From Sulfurimonas sp. (GTDB lineage: Bacteria; Campylobacterota; Campylobacteria; Campylobacterales; Sulfurimonadaceae): a stretch of DNA of 56,011 bases. Where the stretch lies: contig JAKITC010000010.1 in assembly GCA_021648285.1 (NCBI GenBank), forward strand, positions 1 through 56,011, in the 5' to 3' direction. A program made the position numbers and the translations under genes. Shown in pieces: positions 17,192 through 25,509 of the stretch (positions within the stretch are counted from its first letter, which is position 1; the number at the start of each line of letters is the position of its first letter). The notes beneath the pieces are model-generated. The model was not told the DNA's origin, ran no database searches, and saw nothing but the letters and a program-made list of their open reading frames with translations.

Positions 17192-17518
17192 TCAATGTTC
17201 ATTTTTTTTATGAACTTGATCTTGCATATAATAAACTGCGTGTGGAAGCAATAACAATCCAATAGCAGCAACCATTAATGCCTTGGCTGTAAAATCATTT
17301 ACATGCATTAAACTTCCCATAAGATAGAAACAATAACATGTCAATATCCAAAACAGATATGCAAAAGGCATAGCCCAATTTTTGAGTAGTTTAGTTTTTA
17401 CAGCTGTATATATACCAACATAGAATCCTCCAAATACTAGAACAAGACCGGAAGATACGAATATTGTTAAAAAATCATCAATTTGAATATCTTGTAAAAT
17501 TAAAGCTTCTTGAACCAT
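17192..17518 (-). CDS. Small 3-TM membrane protein leading the nor-nir operon
   Basis: 108 residues with three hydrophobic helices (about 17-36, 49-68, 79-97) and a basic C terminus. AAGGAGATAAAAAGT precedes the ATG. It lies 39 bases before norC and directly after the FNR-type promoter, so it is the first gene of the operon. I do not recognise a family; an accessory or assembly role for NorBC is plausible from position only. Confidence 0.75.
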   Translation of the reverse strand: MVQEALILQDIQIDDFLTIFVSSGLVLVFGGFYVGIYTAVKTKLLKNWAMPFAYLFWILTCYCFYLMGSLMHVNDFTAKALMVAAIGLLLLPHAVYYMQDQVHKKNEH

Positions 17519-17591
17519 ACTTTTTATCTCCTTTACTTGCCAAATTTCTTCAGAATCAGGAGTAGTTTAGTCCTATTTATATTAAAGTTTG

Positions 17592-17605
17592 TTGACTTAT
17601 ATCAA
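17592..17605 (-). promoter_or_regulatory. FNR/CRP-type box for the nor-nir operon
   Basis: On the minus strand TTGATATAAGTCAA, a near-perfect match to TTGAT-N4-ATCAA. If the site is centred at -41.5, the -10 box falls on TAAACT (17569-17564), a four-of-six match to TATAAT. It lies 74 bases before the first gene of the operon. Confidence 0.7.
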
Positions 17606-17712
17606 TTTCTTAACTTAATTTAAAATTTAAGGTTGGTTTTATAATTAGTGTAACTTTATGAAACATAATATTATTTTAATAGTGTTTTAACGGTATTTAT
17701 ATTTCTAATATT

Positions 17713-17910
17713 TTAGAATTTTATGTAGTGTAAAAGTGATGAAAGGGTTAGTGTAAAGATGATTGTCGTAATAATGATTACTTTGCGTTTTTGAGTCTCT
17801 TGCAAATTATACTTTTCTTCAAGATAATCACCGAGTTTAAGACCTGGATATACCGAAAACAGCAACATCGGAAGAGTCATAACAAGTATAATCATTATAT
17901 CATGAAGCAT
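17713..17910 (-). CDS. Small 2-TM hypothetical membrane protein
   Basis: 65 residues: one helix (about 3-24), a charged loop DYLEEKYNLQETQKRK, and a second helix (43-62). No strong ribosome site is seen. It stands alone between the nor-nir promoter region and the thioredoxin-like gene. Composition looks protein-like, but the gene is unproven and its function unknown. Confidence 0.5.
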   Translation of the reverse strand: MLHDIMIILVMTLPMLLFSVYPGLKLGDYLEEKYNLQETQKRKVIIITTIIFTLTLSSLLHYIKF

Positions 17911-18001
17911 ATTTAAGACTCTTTTTAATTTGTTGGAATTTTATTTTATAAAGCTTATTATAGCAGTGATTAGTTAATCCTATTTAAAATATCTAAACTT
18001 A

Positions 18002-18391
18002 TTATTTACACTGTGTAAGATAATTTTTTAATCTCTGTGGAATGATGTCTCCTCTTATTGGCTTACAAGAAAAAAGTTCTTGTTTATTCAAGAAAAATAG
18101 TGTTGGATATGTAAAAGTGTAAAGCATCTCAATTGGATAGCTCTGCTTTTGATCTTTAGTGATGAGTACAGGAATAAACTCTTCATTTATTCCATCTATG
18201 TATGTCTGATTCATAAAAGATGTTGTTATCGTGTTTTCGCACTCTAAGGAGTCTTCTTTTATAAGTAGTACCATTAAATGTTTATTTTGTTGCAGCGCCT
18301 CTTTATGAGCATCTTCAAAGTTAGAGAACCATCTGACATGATTAGCGCTAAGAGTTAATGTTAACAATAGAACAAGAGACAGCAATCTCAT
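18002..18391 (-). CDS. Periplasmic thioredoxin-fold protein without CXXC
   Basis: 129 residues with a signal peptide (LLSLVLLLTLTLSANH). It has a thioredoxin-like layout: helix EDAHKEALQQNKHLMVLL, a cis-Pro-like YTFTYPTLFF, and a final helix. The usual CXXC is replaced by a segment with a single Cys (DSLECEN), so a simple disulfide reductase role is unlikely. It starts exactly one base after the di-heme peroxidase stop and is probably co-transcribed with it. Confidence 0.7.
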   Translation of the reverse strand: MRLLSLVLLLTLTLSANHVRWFSNFEDAHKEALQQNKHLMVLLIKEDSLECENTITTSFMNQTYIDGINEEFIPVLITKDQKQSYPIEMLYTFTYPTLFFLNKQELFSCKPIRGDIIPQRLKNYLTQCK

Positions 18392-19474
18392 CTATTTAAA
18401 TTCCTTAAATTCATACTCTACTATATTACCATCAAGTGATTTTAAGAAAGCTTCTAGAGCATCAAGTTGATCTTTTTCCAAATCAACACCTATTTGATGT
18501 TTGCTCATAATCTTAATAGCTTCTCTAAGAGTTTTAATCACTCCATTATGAAAATATGGTCCTGTTTTAGAGATATTTCTCAGTATTGGAACTCTAAATT
18601 TTCTTTCACCGTTTTTACCTAAAAAACCACCTCTGTTTTCAAATGGATATAGTCTATACATCTTAAAAGCAAGGCTAATATTTTTAACTTTTCTGCCTTT
18701 TGTTTCTTCATTAAATGTTGTAGTCAAATTTAAAATACTATTAAAATCACGAAGTGGGAATTTTTGTATTTTTTGACCACCAACAGCAGGACCAAAGTGA
18801 CAACCTTTGCATCCCATATCAATAAATAGATTTAGACCTCTTTCTTCCTGAGAGCTTAAAGCATCATTATCTCCATCTAAAAACTCATCAAATCTTCCTC
18901 TTGTTACAAGAGTTTTTTCATAAACAGCTATTGTTTTTGTGATATTGTCAAAAGTAATGGAATTGTCACCAAATGTTTCAGTGAATTTTTTTCTATATTG
19001 TGGATTCTCTTGTACTCTTTGTTCCACAAGTTCTGGGGTTGATGCCATCTCAAAATGAGCCTGCATCGGACCTTTTGCCTGTTCTCTAAGTGAATTAGCC
19101 CGACCATCCCAAAATAGGTGTTTTGAAAAGGCAGTATTTAAAACAGTAGGAGTATTTAAATGGCTTGGATTTTTTTGATTTTTATATCCAATTGCTGTAG
19201 GTTTTGAATCTTCCCCGCCTTTTTTCAGTTCGTGACATGTAGCACATGAGATGCTTCTGTCAAGTGAAAGATTTTTATCAAAAAAAAGCTTTTTACCGAG
19301 TTTTATTTTTGCAACAGTCATTGGATTATTTGCATCATCTACTTGAGATATAAGATCAGTAAAATCTGTTGGTATAGAACTCATCCCCCTGTTTAAGGCT
19401 TTTTGCCTAAGTGCATTGCTATCAAGAGCGAAAAGTTGCGCAAAAGTAAAAACAAAAAGTATAAAGTATTGCAT
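18392..19474 (-). CDS. Di-heme cytochrome c peroxidase / MauG-like
   Basis: About 360 residues from the ATG at 19474, which gives a clean signal peptide (MQYFILFVFTFAQLFALD); the longer frame from 19510 overlaps the SDR upstream. Two heme sites are present, CATCHE and CKGCHF, with the conserved KLGKKLFFDKNLS and WDGRANSLREQ segments of the CcpA/MauG family. It reduces H2O2 in the periplasm or oxidises a protein partner. The C-terminal NISKTGPYFHNG block is typical. Its start is two bases after the SDR stop, so the two are linked. Confidence 0.88.
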   Translation of the reverse strand: MQYFILFVFTFAQLFALDSNALRQKALNRGMSSIPTDFTDLISQVDDANNPMTVAKIKLGKKLFFDKNLSLDRSISCATCHELKKGGEDSKPTAIGYKNQKNPSHLNTPTVLNTAFSKHLFWDGRANSLREQAKGPMQAHFEMASTPELVEQRVQENPQYRKKFTETFGDNSITFDNITKTIAVYEKTLVTRGRFDEFLDGDNDALSSQEERGLNLFIDMGCKGCHFGPAVGGQKIQKFPLRDFNSILNLTTTFNEETKGRKVKNISLAFKMYRLYPFENRGGFLGKNGERKFRVPILRNISKTGPYFHNGVIKTLREAIKIMSKHQIGVDLEKDQLDALEAFLKSLDGNIVEYEFKEFK

Positions 19475-19475
19475 C

Positions 19476-20327
19476 TTAAATTCCAAAAGTTTCTTTAACT
19501 TTTTCTTCAAATGCTTTATCGCTTAACTCTTTTCTCATAGGAACAAAAGTCTCAGCCTCTGTACCAACTGGAACAAATATATCTGCATTTTCATCTTCGA
19601 TAATGTTTTTAACCGCATCTGCAATCGGTTGTGGATTTGGACCCTCATTTATAGCTTTTGCTACAATTGGAACAAAGTGAGCAACCAAATCTTTATATGG
19701 TGAATCTTCGCTAGTTGTTTGTGCATTTGCAACTAATCCTTTTTTAACAAAGTTAGTTCCAAAAAGTCCTGCTTGGATAGAGTGAACTCTAACATTAAAT
19801 GGCAGTGTCTCAAATCTTAGTGAATCAACAATTCCTTCAACTGCATATTTTGAAGCGTTGTAGTAAGTTAAAAGGGGAAGTCCTATTTTTCCTAAGAATG
19901 AAGATATATTTATGATAACTCCACTTTTTGCTTCTCTCATATATGGAAGCGCGGCGCGAGTAACTTTTAAAAGTCCAAAAACATTTACATCAAACTGATT
20001 AAACATCTCTTCATCGGTTCCATCCTCTACAGTTGCTAAAAGTCCATAACCGGCATTATTGACAAGAACATCGATTTTACCTTCATTTTCAATGATTGTA
20101 GCAATCGCATTTTTTATACTGTCAGTTTTTGTTACATCAATGTAGATACTTTTAAGTGAACCTTCAGCAGGTTTTGCACTTTCATCTCTAGTACCAGCAT
20201 ATACTATATACCCATTATCTGAGAGAAACTTTGATGTAAGTTCACCCATTCCTGATGTTGCCCCAGTTATTAAAACTACTTTTCTGGGAAAGTTTGCTTC
20301 GCAATTGCTATTCGCTACGTTTGACAT
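19476..20327 (-). CDS. Short-chain dehydrogenase/reductase, copy 1
   Basis: 283 residues, classical SDR: nucleotide motif TGATSGMG (about 21-28), NNAG at about 90, and catalytic YNASK (about 158-162) preceded by ISS. The substrate is unknown. It is a paralogue of the SDR at 21356-22213; the first 26 residues, including CEANFPRKVVLITGA, are almost identical while the rest has diverged. Directly upstream is a pair of direct repeats that may bind the AraC regulator. Confidence 0.9.
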   Translation of the reverse strand: MSNVANSNCEANFPRKVVLITGATSGMGELTSKFLSDNGYIVYAGTRDESAKPAEGSLKSIYIDVTKTDSIKNAIATIIENEGKIDVLVNNAGYGLLATVEDGTDEEMFNQFDVNVFGLLKVTRAALPYMREAKSGVIINISSFLGKIGLPLLTYYNASKYAVEGIVDSLRFETLPFNVRVHSIQAGLFGTNFVKKGLVANAQTTSEDSPYKDLVAHFVPIVAKAINEGPNPQPIADAVKNIIEDENADIFVPVGTEAETFVPMRKELSDKAFEEKVKETFGI

Positions 20328-20353
20328 GTAAGCCCCTTTTTATTTTATGTAAG

Positions 20354-20435
20354 AAGTAGTTTATATAAAAAAAAGTAGTTTATCAAGAGTTTTTTAGCAC
20401 CAGAAGGATTTTATTTTAGCACCAGAGGGATTTTA
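20354..20435. repeat. Two sets of direct repeats before SDR copy 1 (possible AraC operators)
   Basis: AAGTAGTTTAT occurs at 20354-20364 and 20373-20383, starts 19 bases apart. TTTTAGCACCAGAAGGATTTTA (20392-20413) is followed at once by the same 22 bases with one change (20414-20435). Directly repeated half-sites spaced by about two helical turns are typical of AraC-family targets. Confidence 0.5.
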
Positions 20436-21353
20436 GTGTTTTAGTAGATCTTTAGGATAAACACCATAAGTTTCAAAAAATAGCTTGGAGAAATGTCCTT
20501 GATGCTTGTATCCCACCTCTTTAGCAATTTCACCTATATTTAGAACCTGCTCTTTTAAAAGCAAATTTGCTTTTTCAAGTCTAAGTTTTTGAATATAACA
20601 ATAGACTGTAGTGTTATACACTTTTTTAAAAACTTTTTTTAGTTTTGATTCATTTGTGGCGCAAAGGTGAGCAAGTACTTGAATTGTCGGTGGAGAAGTA
20701 TAGTCTTTTAATAAAATATCTTTTGCTGCTCTTGAGATATAGATTTCATCATCTGCAATTTTCTCATCTATCATGTCAAGTAATTTAAACCTGTGTATCA
20801 TAAACTCTAAAACATTATGTTCACATGTAATACTTTTCATACTGTCATTTGTTTTTGGATTTATAATTTTGTTAATTATGTATAGGCTAAGAGCATCTAT
20901 AGGTTGGGTATTCATACGTTCACATCCGATTTCTTCTTGGATTTTACGATATAAAAAATCTATAGGCTCATTAATATTCGCATTTAGATATCTTTTGAGA
21001 AAAAAGTCCGCGATAAAAAGTATAAAAATATCTACTTCTTTCTCTTCATCTACTATAATTGTTAAGTCTTGGCGAGAGGAAGCGTATATGTCTATGCTGT
21101 TTTGTTTAGAGATATACTCTTTTTGTTCAACATTGTCAGATATTTTAAAGCTACCTTTTTTTACAACGTGTATAACTATCATCCTGTCAAGATTTTTGAA
21201 GTTAAATTTTTTGTTTTTAATATTTTTGACATCTATATCAAAGAAAACTATTCCATTTGAGATATCCACTCTAGTAATGTGTTCATTATTATTTTTAAAA
21301 AGTTCTGTGCTTTTATAGCTAGTGTCAGTGATATTAAAAAAAAAGCTATCCAT
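20433..21353 (-). CDS. AraC-family transcriptional regulator
   Basis: 306 residues. The N-terminal part (1-170) looks like an AraC_N/cupin-type ligand domain; the C-terminal 100 residues hold two helix-turn-helix units, with LAHLCATNESKLKKVFKKVY and IGEIAKEVGYKHQGHFSKLFFETYGVYPKD. It starts two bases after the stop of SDR copy 2, so they share a transcript, and it ends just before the repeats ahead of SDR copy 1. It probably controls one or both SDRs. Confidence 0.9.
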   Translation of the reverse strand: MDSFFFNITDTSYKSTELFKNNNEHITRVDISNGIVFFDIDVKNIKNKKFNFKNLDRMIVIHVVKKGSFKISDNVEQKEYISKQNSIDIYASSRQDLTIIVDEEKEVDIFILFIADFFLKRYLNANINEPIDFLYRKIQEEIGCERMNTQPIDALSLYIINKIINPKTNDSMKSITCEHNVLEFMIHRFKLLDMIDEKIADDEIYISRAAKDILLKDYTSPPTIQVLAHLCATNESKLKKVFKKVYNTTVYCYIQKLRLEKANLLLKEQVLNIGEIAKEVGYKHQGHFSKLFFETYGVYPKDLLKH

Positions 21354-21355
21354 TG

Positions 21356-22213
21356 TTATAAACCATAATACTCTATAACTTTTCTTTCAAAATCTTCATC
21401 ACTTAACTCTTTTCTCATCGGTATAAATTTTTTAGCCTTGTCTCCAACTGTGGCGCGAGCTGAAAATTTATCATTATTGATTATTTCTAAAATCATCTGT
21501 GCTACTTCAATGGCATCATTTCCGTTGTTAATTTGATCAACTATCACCGGTGCTAAGTTTGAAACTAATTTTGAGTATGGTGAATTTTTATCAAATGTTT
21601 CAAGATTTGTAACAAGGTTGTCTCTGGCAAACTTTGTATCAAAAAAACCAGGCATTATAGAATGAACCCTTATGTTGAAATCTTTTAATTCATGTCTCAA
21701 TGAGTCTGTAATTCCTTCAACCGCGTATTTACTGGAGTTATAAAGTGTTAGTAAAGGAAGACCTATCTTACCTAGAAATGAACTTATATTTATAATGATT
21801 CCACTCTCCTGTTTTCTCATAATCGGAATAATACTTTTACAGACCCTTAAAACTCCAAATACATTAACATTAAATTGCATTTGCATCTGCTCTTCTACTA
21901 AATTCTCAACCGTTGAAACTAGACCATAACCGGCATTGTTTATGAGGATGTCAATTCTGTGGTGTTTTTCATATATGGTATCAATCGCTTGATTTATGCT
22001 TGATTGATTTGTAATGTCTAGGGTAATGGGAATAATATTATTTTGTTTTATGGCTTGAAGACCTTCTACATGTCGAGTTCCAGCATATATGATAAAGTCA
22101 TTTTTTGATAAAAACTCAACAGTCGCTTTACCCATGCCAGAACTAGCTCCAGTTATTAAAACTACTTTTCTAGGAAAGTTTGCTTCGCAATCGCTATTCG
22201 TTACGTTTGACAT
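21356..22213 (-). CDS. Short-chain dehydrogenase/reductase, copy 2
   Basis: 285 residues with TGASSGMG, NNAG and catalytic YNSSK after ISS. It is paralogous to the SDR at 19476-20327. The first 75 bases of the two genes are nearly identical, more so than the remainder, which hints at recombination or selection on the leader. It heads an operon with the AraC regulator. Substrate unknown. Confidence 0.9.
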   Translation of the reverse strand: MSNVTNSDCEANFPRKVVLITGASSGMGKATVEFLSKNDFIIYAGTRHVEGLQAIKQNNIIPITLDITNQSSINQAIDTIYEKHHRIDILINNAGYGLVSTVENLVEEQMQMQFNVNVFGVLRVCKSIIPIMRKQESGIIINISSFLGKIGLPLLTLYNSSKYAVEGITDSLRHELKDFNIRVHSIMPGFFDTKFARDNLVTNLETFDKNSPYSKLVSNLAPVIVDQINNGNDAIEVAQMILEIINNDKFSARATVGDKAKKFIPMRKELSDEDFERKVIEYYGL

Positions 22214-22304
22214 GTATAACTCCTACTTTGTTTTTATTACCTCATATTAAGCAAATAAGTATATCATACTAAAAAATAAAAATAATTGTAAAAGCAGGAT
22301 AAAA

Positions 22305-23198
22305 ATGAATTTTCATAAATATATACATGCAGTTGGAACTGGACCAAAAGGCAACAAAAATTTAAGTTCTGAAGAGGCAAAAGACGCGATGGAACAGATT
22401 TTAAATCACTCTACTCATGGTGAGCAGGCAGCAGCATTCTTGCTTGGCTGGAGACTGAAACCTGAAACAGTAGAAGAGTTTAAAGGTGTTGTTCAAGCAT
22501 GTGACATGTTTATTAAAAACAGTTATGTACCCAACTCAATAGAACTTGGTTACCCGTTTGACGGAAAAGCAAATAATCCTTATATATTTCCGTTAGTAGC
22601 AAAAGTTCTTGAAGAATCAGGGCTGAACCTAGTTGTTATTGGAGATGACTTGGCACCGGCAAAAAAAGGAATAATACTTAAAGATATAGCAATAAATATT
22701 GAGTTAAATAAAAATCTTCACTATTTTGATAGAGCAGATTTTTTTAAAGAGATGCATGATATGACGGAACTACGCATGAGACTTGGTCTTCGCACAGGTC
22801 TTAACACTATAGAAAAACTTACAAAAGTCGCAAACAGTGAGTATGCGATTACAGGAGTGTTTCATAAGCCCTTTGTAAAAAAATATGCAGAAGCATTTTC
22901 TCACAGATATAAAAGACTAGCACTTATCCAAGGAAATGAGGGGACACCTGAACTTTTCTCTAAGGGTCGTTTATGGATTGCAGAAGGAGATGATATACAA
23001 GAGATTATAGTTGATCCAGAGCATTATGGAATAAACTACACAAAATCATGGGATAGAATAACTCTTGAGGAATCACTTAATCAGTTGAATAATCCATCAG
23101 ATGAGTATTTAAAATTGGCAAAACTAAACGCAGCGGTTTATATGTTTGTCTCTGAACAGGCTAAAAGTATTGATGAAGCATTTGAAAAACTAAACTAA
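22305..23198 (+). CDS. TrpD2-like (anthranilate phosphoribosyltransferase-related) protein
   Basis: 297 residues. The N-terminal helical domain (SSEEAKDAMEQIL, QAAAFLLGWRLKPET) and the following Rossmann-like region match the TrpD/nucleoside phosphorylase family III fold. The phosphoribosyl pyrophosphate motifs of true TrpD are not clear, and the later part (HKPFVKKYAEAF, LIQGNEGTPELF) resembles the YbiB/TrpD2 group, whose members bind nucleic acid. Shorter than TrpD (about 340). AGCAGGATAAAA precedes the ATG. It is followed by an MFS gene one base away. Confidence 0.75.
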   Translation: MNFHKYIHAVGTGPKGNKNLSSEEAKDAMEQILNHSTHGEQAAAFLLGWRLKPETVEEFKGVVQACDMFIKNSYVPNSIELGYPFDGKANNPYIFPLVAKVLEESGLNLVVIGDDLAPAKKGIILKDIAINIELNKNLHYFDRADFFKEMHDMTELRMRLGLRTGLNTIEKLTKVANSEYAITGVFHKPFVKKYAEAFSHRYKRLALIQGNEGTPELFSKGRLWIAEGDDIQEIIVDPEHYGINYTKSWDRITLEESLNQLNNPSDEYLKLAKLNAAVYMFVSEQAKSIDEAFEKLN

Positions 23199-23199
23199 G

Positions 23200-24414
23200 A
23201 TGGATAAGTTCTCAAACCATATAAAAAATATTTTACATGGTTTCTTTTTGGCGATTGGTACTACAATCGCTGAACCTTCAACAATCTTGCCTCTTATCGT
23301 AAACTACTTTGGCGGCAGCTCTATGCTTGTTGGATTTTTTGCAGCACTTCTTCGCGGTGGTGCAATAGTTGTGCAATTATTTGCTGCTTTTCATGCACAA
23401 AGTTATAAGCTTATGATGCCTTATCTTCGCCGTATATTTTTTATCAGATTTTTATCATGGTTTTTTATCGGTATTGCTATTATTCTTTTTGGTGAAAATT
23501 ATCCAAATGTCACTCTTGCTTCTATAGGTTTTGGTCTGTTTATGTTCTCTTTTAGTGCCGGTTTTGCCGCGATATACTTTAGAGAGATTATGGCTAAGAT
23601 TTTCTCTCATAAATTTCGTGGCAAAACAATGGCATATCGTCAGTTTTTCAGTGCTGTTGGCGGTTTAGTCAGCGGTGCTTTGGCTGCTTGGATTTTGTCA
23701 GTCTTTGAAGCACCGCAAAGTTATGGTTATCTTTTTATAATCAGTTCATTTATCATGGGTTTTGGATATTTAGCATTTTCTTTAGTTGATGAACCTATTA
23801 AAGAAGAAGTTAGCAAAAAAGAGAGATCATTTAGAGAGTTTTTATCTAATTCATTTGCACTTTTAAAATCAGACAAGGCTCTTCAAACACAGATAATTAC
23901 TTTTCTTTTTGCATATGGATATCTGATTGCTCTACCATTTATAATATTGGATGCACAACAAAAAATAGATCTTGATGGAATTGCTATCGGTTCTTTGATT
24001 ACTACTCAAATGATTGGAGCAATGCTTAGTAATTTTTTATGGGGAAAACTTAGTGGAGCTGGACATAACACTCTAACGGCAAAAATTGCCATATCTCTTC
24101 AGATAATTGCTATTGTTTTAGCCTCTAATGCATCTTCACTTTATGAATATATGATAATTTTCTTTTTGGTTGGTGCTTCTATTGATGGTAATCGTATTGC
24201 ATCTAGCAATCTCATACTAAAATTAGCTCCTGCCCAGAAGAGACCTGTTTATATAGCCCTTCAAATGAATATTGTCTCATTGGGAATGTTTTTCTCAATT
24301 ATTGGAGGAATTATTTTACAGTTTTTTAGTTATGAAGTGTTGTATAGCAGTGCTATTATTACACTGCTATGCGCATTATATTACTCATTTAGGCTAGCAG
24401 AAGAGACTACCTAG
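23200..24414 (+). CDS. MFS transporter
   Basis: 404 residues with about twelve membrane helices and the basic loop between helices 4 and 5 (IFSHKFRGKTMAYRQFF) typical of the major facilitator superfamily. The substrate is unknown. It is co-directional with the TrpD2-like gene (one-base gap) and ends overlapping the tail of the convergent 129-residue protein by eight bases. Confidence 0.88.
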   Translation: MDKFSNHIKNILHGFFLAIGTTIAEPSTILPLIVNYFGGSSMLVGFFAALLRGGAIVVQLFAAFHAQSYKLMMPYLRRIFFIRFLSWFFIGIAIILFGENYPNVTLASIGFGLFMFSFSAGFAAIYFREIMAKIFSHKFRGKTMAYRQFFSAVGGLVSGALAAWILSVFEAPQSYGYLFIISSFIMGFGYLAFSLVDEPIKEEVSKKERSFREFLSNSFALLKSDKALQTQIITFLFAYGYLIALPFIILDAQQKIDLDGIAIGSLITTQMIGAMLSNFLWGKLSGAGHNTLTAKIAISLQIIAIVLASNASSLYEYMIIFFLVGASIDGNRIASSNLILKLAPAQKRPVYIALQMNIVSLGMFFSIIGGIILQFFSYEVLYSSAIITLLCALYYSFRLAEETT

Positions 24415-24796
24415 CGTGTTTATCTATATAGAATCTTTGAACCCAAGCTCTCTCTTTTTCGGTTTCTAAAAAGATTCTTGCAACGGTTTGATTGTTCTCA
24501 CCTAGTACTATTACATCATTATTTTCAATTCTAATATAATCCTTACCCCAATTTTGCTCTAGCTCATCAAGCCTAAAAAAAACTTCTTTTGAACTTGGGC
24601 TCTCTTTTTCACCGGTTCTTTTATCTACGATATAAAGACCGCCGATTTTTTTCTCCAATATATAAGGACTATAAACTTTTATAGCTGCATAGATTCTATT
24701 TTCTTTTGCATCCGGCATCGCTCTTTTCATAGATACCACCCCTAAAATTAAAAAGGCTGTGAAAAATCCAAATATTAACGCTTTTTTTATACTCAT
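24407..24796 (-). CDS. Single-TM hypothetical protein downstream of the siroheme synthase gene
   Basis: 129 residues: one N-terminal membrane helix (about 5-23) and a soluble domain predicted to face the periplasm. No known motif. Its start overlaps the stop of the precorrin-2 dehydrogenase gene (ATGA), so it is translated with it. It may help siroheme or heme d1 handling, but that is a guess from position. Confidence 0.7.
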   Translation of the reverse strand: MSIKKALIFGFFTAFLILGVVSMKRAMPDAKENRIYAAIKVYSPYILEKKIGGLYIVDKRTGEKESPSSKEVFFRLDELEQNWGKDYIRIENNDVIVLGENNQTVARIFLETEKERAWVQRFYIDKHAR

Positions 24797-25374
24797 TTAT
24801 TATCTCCTGTATTGTTCCAAGTTTTTATATAATCTTCTGCTTTTTTATCAAGCATCTTCATTCTCTCTTTACCTTTTGGCAAAGTTTTTCTTAAGTTTTT
24901 CATCTCTACTAAAAACTCACTTATTCCTGATGGAATCAGATTTTGTAAATATATTCTTAGGTGCTTTGCCATTGCTGGAGATGCCCCTGATGTAGATATC
25001 GCAACTGTCAAATCATCTTTCTTTACATAAGATGGAAAGATAAAATCACAATAATCTATAGAATCAACAGAGTTACATAAGCAGTTGTAGTATTTTGACT
25101 CTGCAAATATTTCCGCCTGAAGAGGAATGTCGTCAACAGCTACTATGACAACTGCAAAATCTTTAATGTCGCCTGTTTGATATCCTCTTTGTTCAAAATG
25201 TAAATCTTTCTCCTTTATGGTTTTACTCATATCATCTGACAGATTAAGTGCTATGACTGAAATATCCGAAGTAAAATCCAAAAGATGTTCCAACTTTTCG
25301 TAAGCTATATAGCCGCCGCCAACGATTAGAATCTTTTTATTGTCAAGTTTTAAAAAAGCTGGAAAATAACTCAT
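24793..25374 (-). CDS. Precorrin-2 dehydrogenase / sirohydrochlorin ferrochelatase (CysG-N / Met8-like)
   Basis: 193 residues. It has the NAD-binding start FLKLDNKKILIVGGGYIAYEKLEHLL and the segment CNSVDSIDYCDFIFPSYVKKDDLTVAISTSGASPAMAKHLR, which is diagnostic of the family. It oxidises precorrin-2 to sirohydrochlorin and inserts iron, giving siroheme, the substrate of the NirDL decarboxylase encoded divergently next door. The methyltransferase part of full CysG is separate here (9647-10387). Confidence 0.92.
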   Translation of the reverse strand: MSYFPAFLKLDNKKILIVGGGYIAYEKLEHLLDFTSDISVIALNLSDDMSKTIKEKDLHFEQRGYQTGDIKDFAVVIVAVDDIPLQAEIFAESKYYNCLCNSVDSIDYCDFIFPSYVKKDDLTVAISTSGASPAMAKHLRIYLQNLIPSGISEFLVEMKNLRKTLPKGKERMKMLDKKAEDYIKTWNNTGDNK

Positions 25375-25431
25375 TGTTCTCTTTTTGTTGTTTATTTACG
25401 ACATAATATCATAGTTTTTTTAAATACCTTA

Positions 25432-25445
25432 TTGATAAGTATCAA
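25432..25445 (+). promoter_or_regulatory. Perfect FNR-type site, class II promoter of nirDL
   Basis: TTGATAAGTATCAA matches TTGAT-N4-ATCAA exactly. Its centre is 25438.5; a -10 box TACAAT lies at 25468-25473, exactly where a site at -41.5 would place it, with the start of transcription near 25480. The divergent siroheme synthase gene could be controlled by the same site. Confidence 0.8.
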
Positions 25446-25509
25446 CTTATATTAATTAAAATTAGATTACAATCGACAAAATTAAAATAATGAAACGGAA
25501 CTATAATAT

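Noticed and set aside
18392..19510. Start of the di-heme peroxidase at 19510
   Set aside because: It would add a basic leader overlapping the SDR gene; the ATG at 19474 gives a proper signal peptide.
20773..21318. 181-codon plus-strand frame within the AraC gene
   Set aside because: Antisense to an intact regulator; hydrophobic only because the coding strand is Asp/Lys/Asn-rich.
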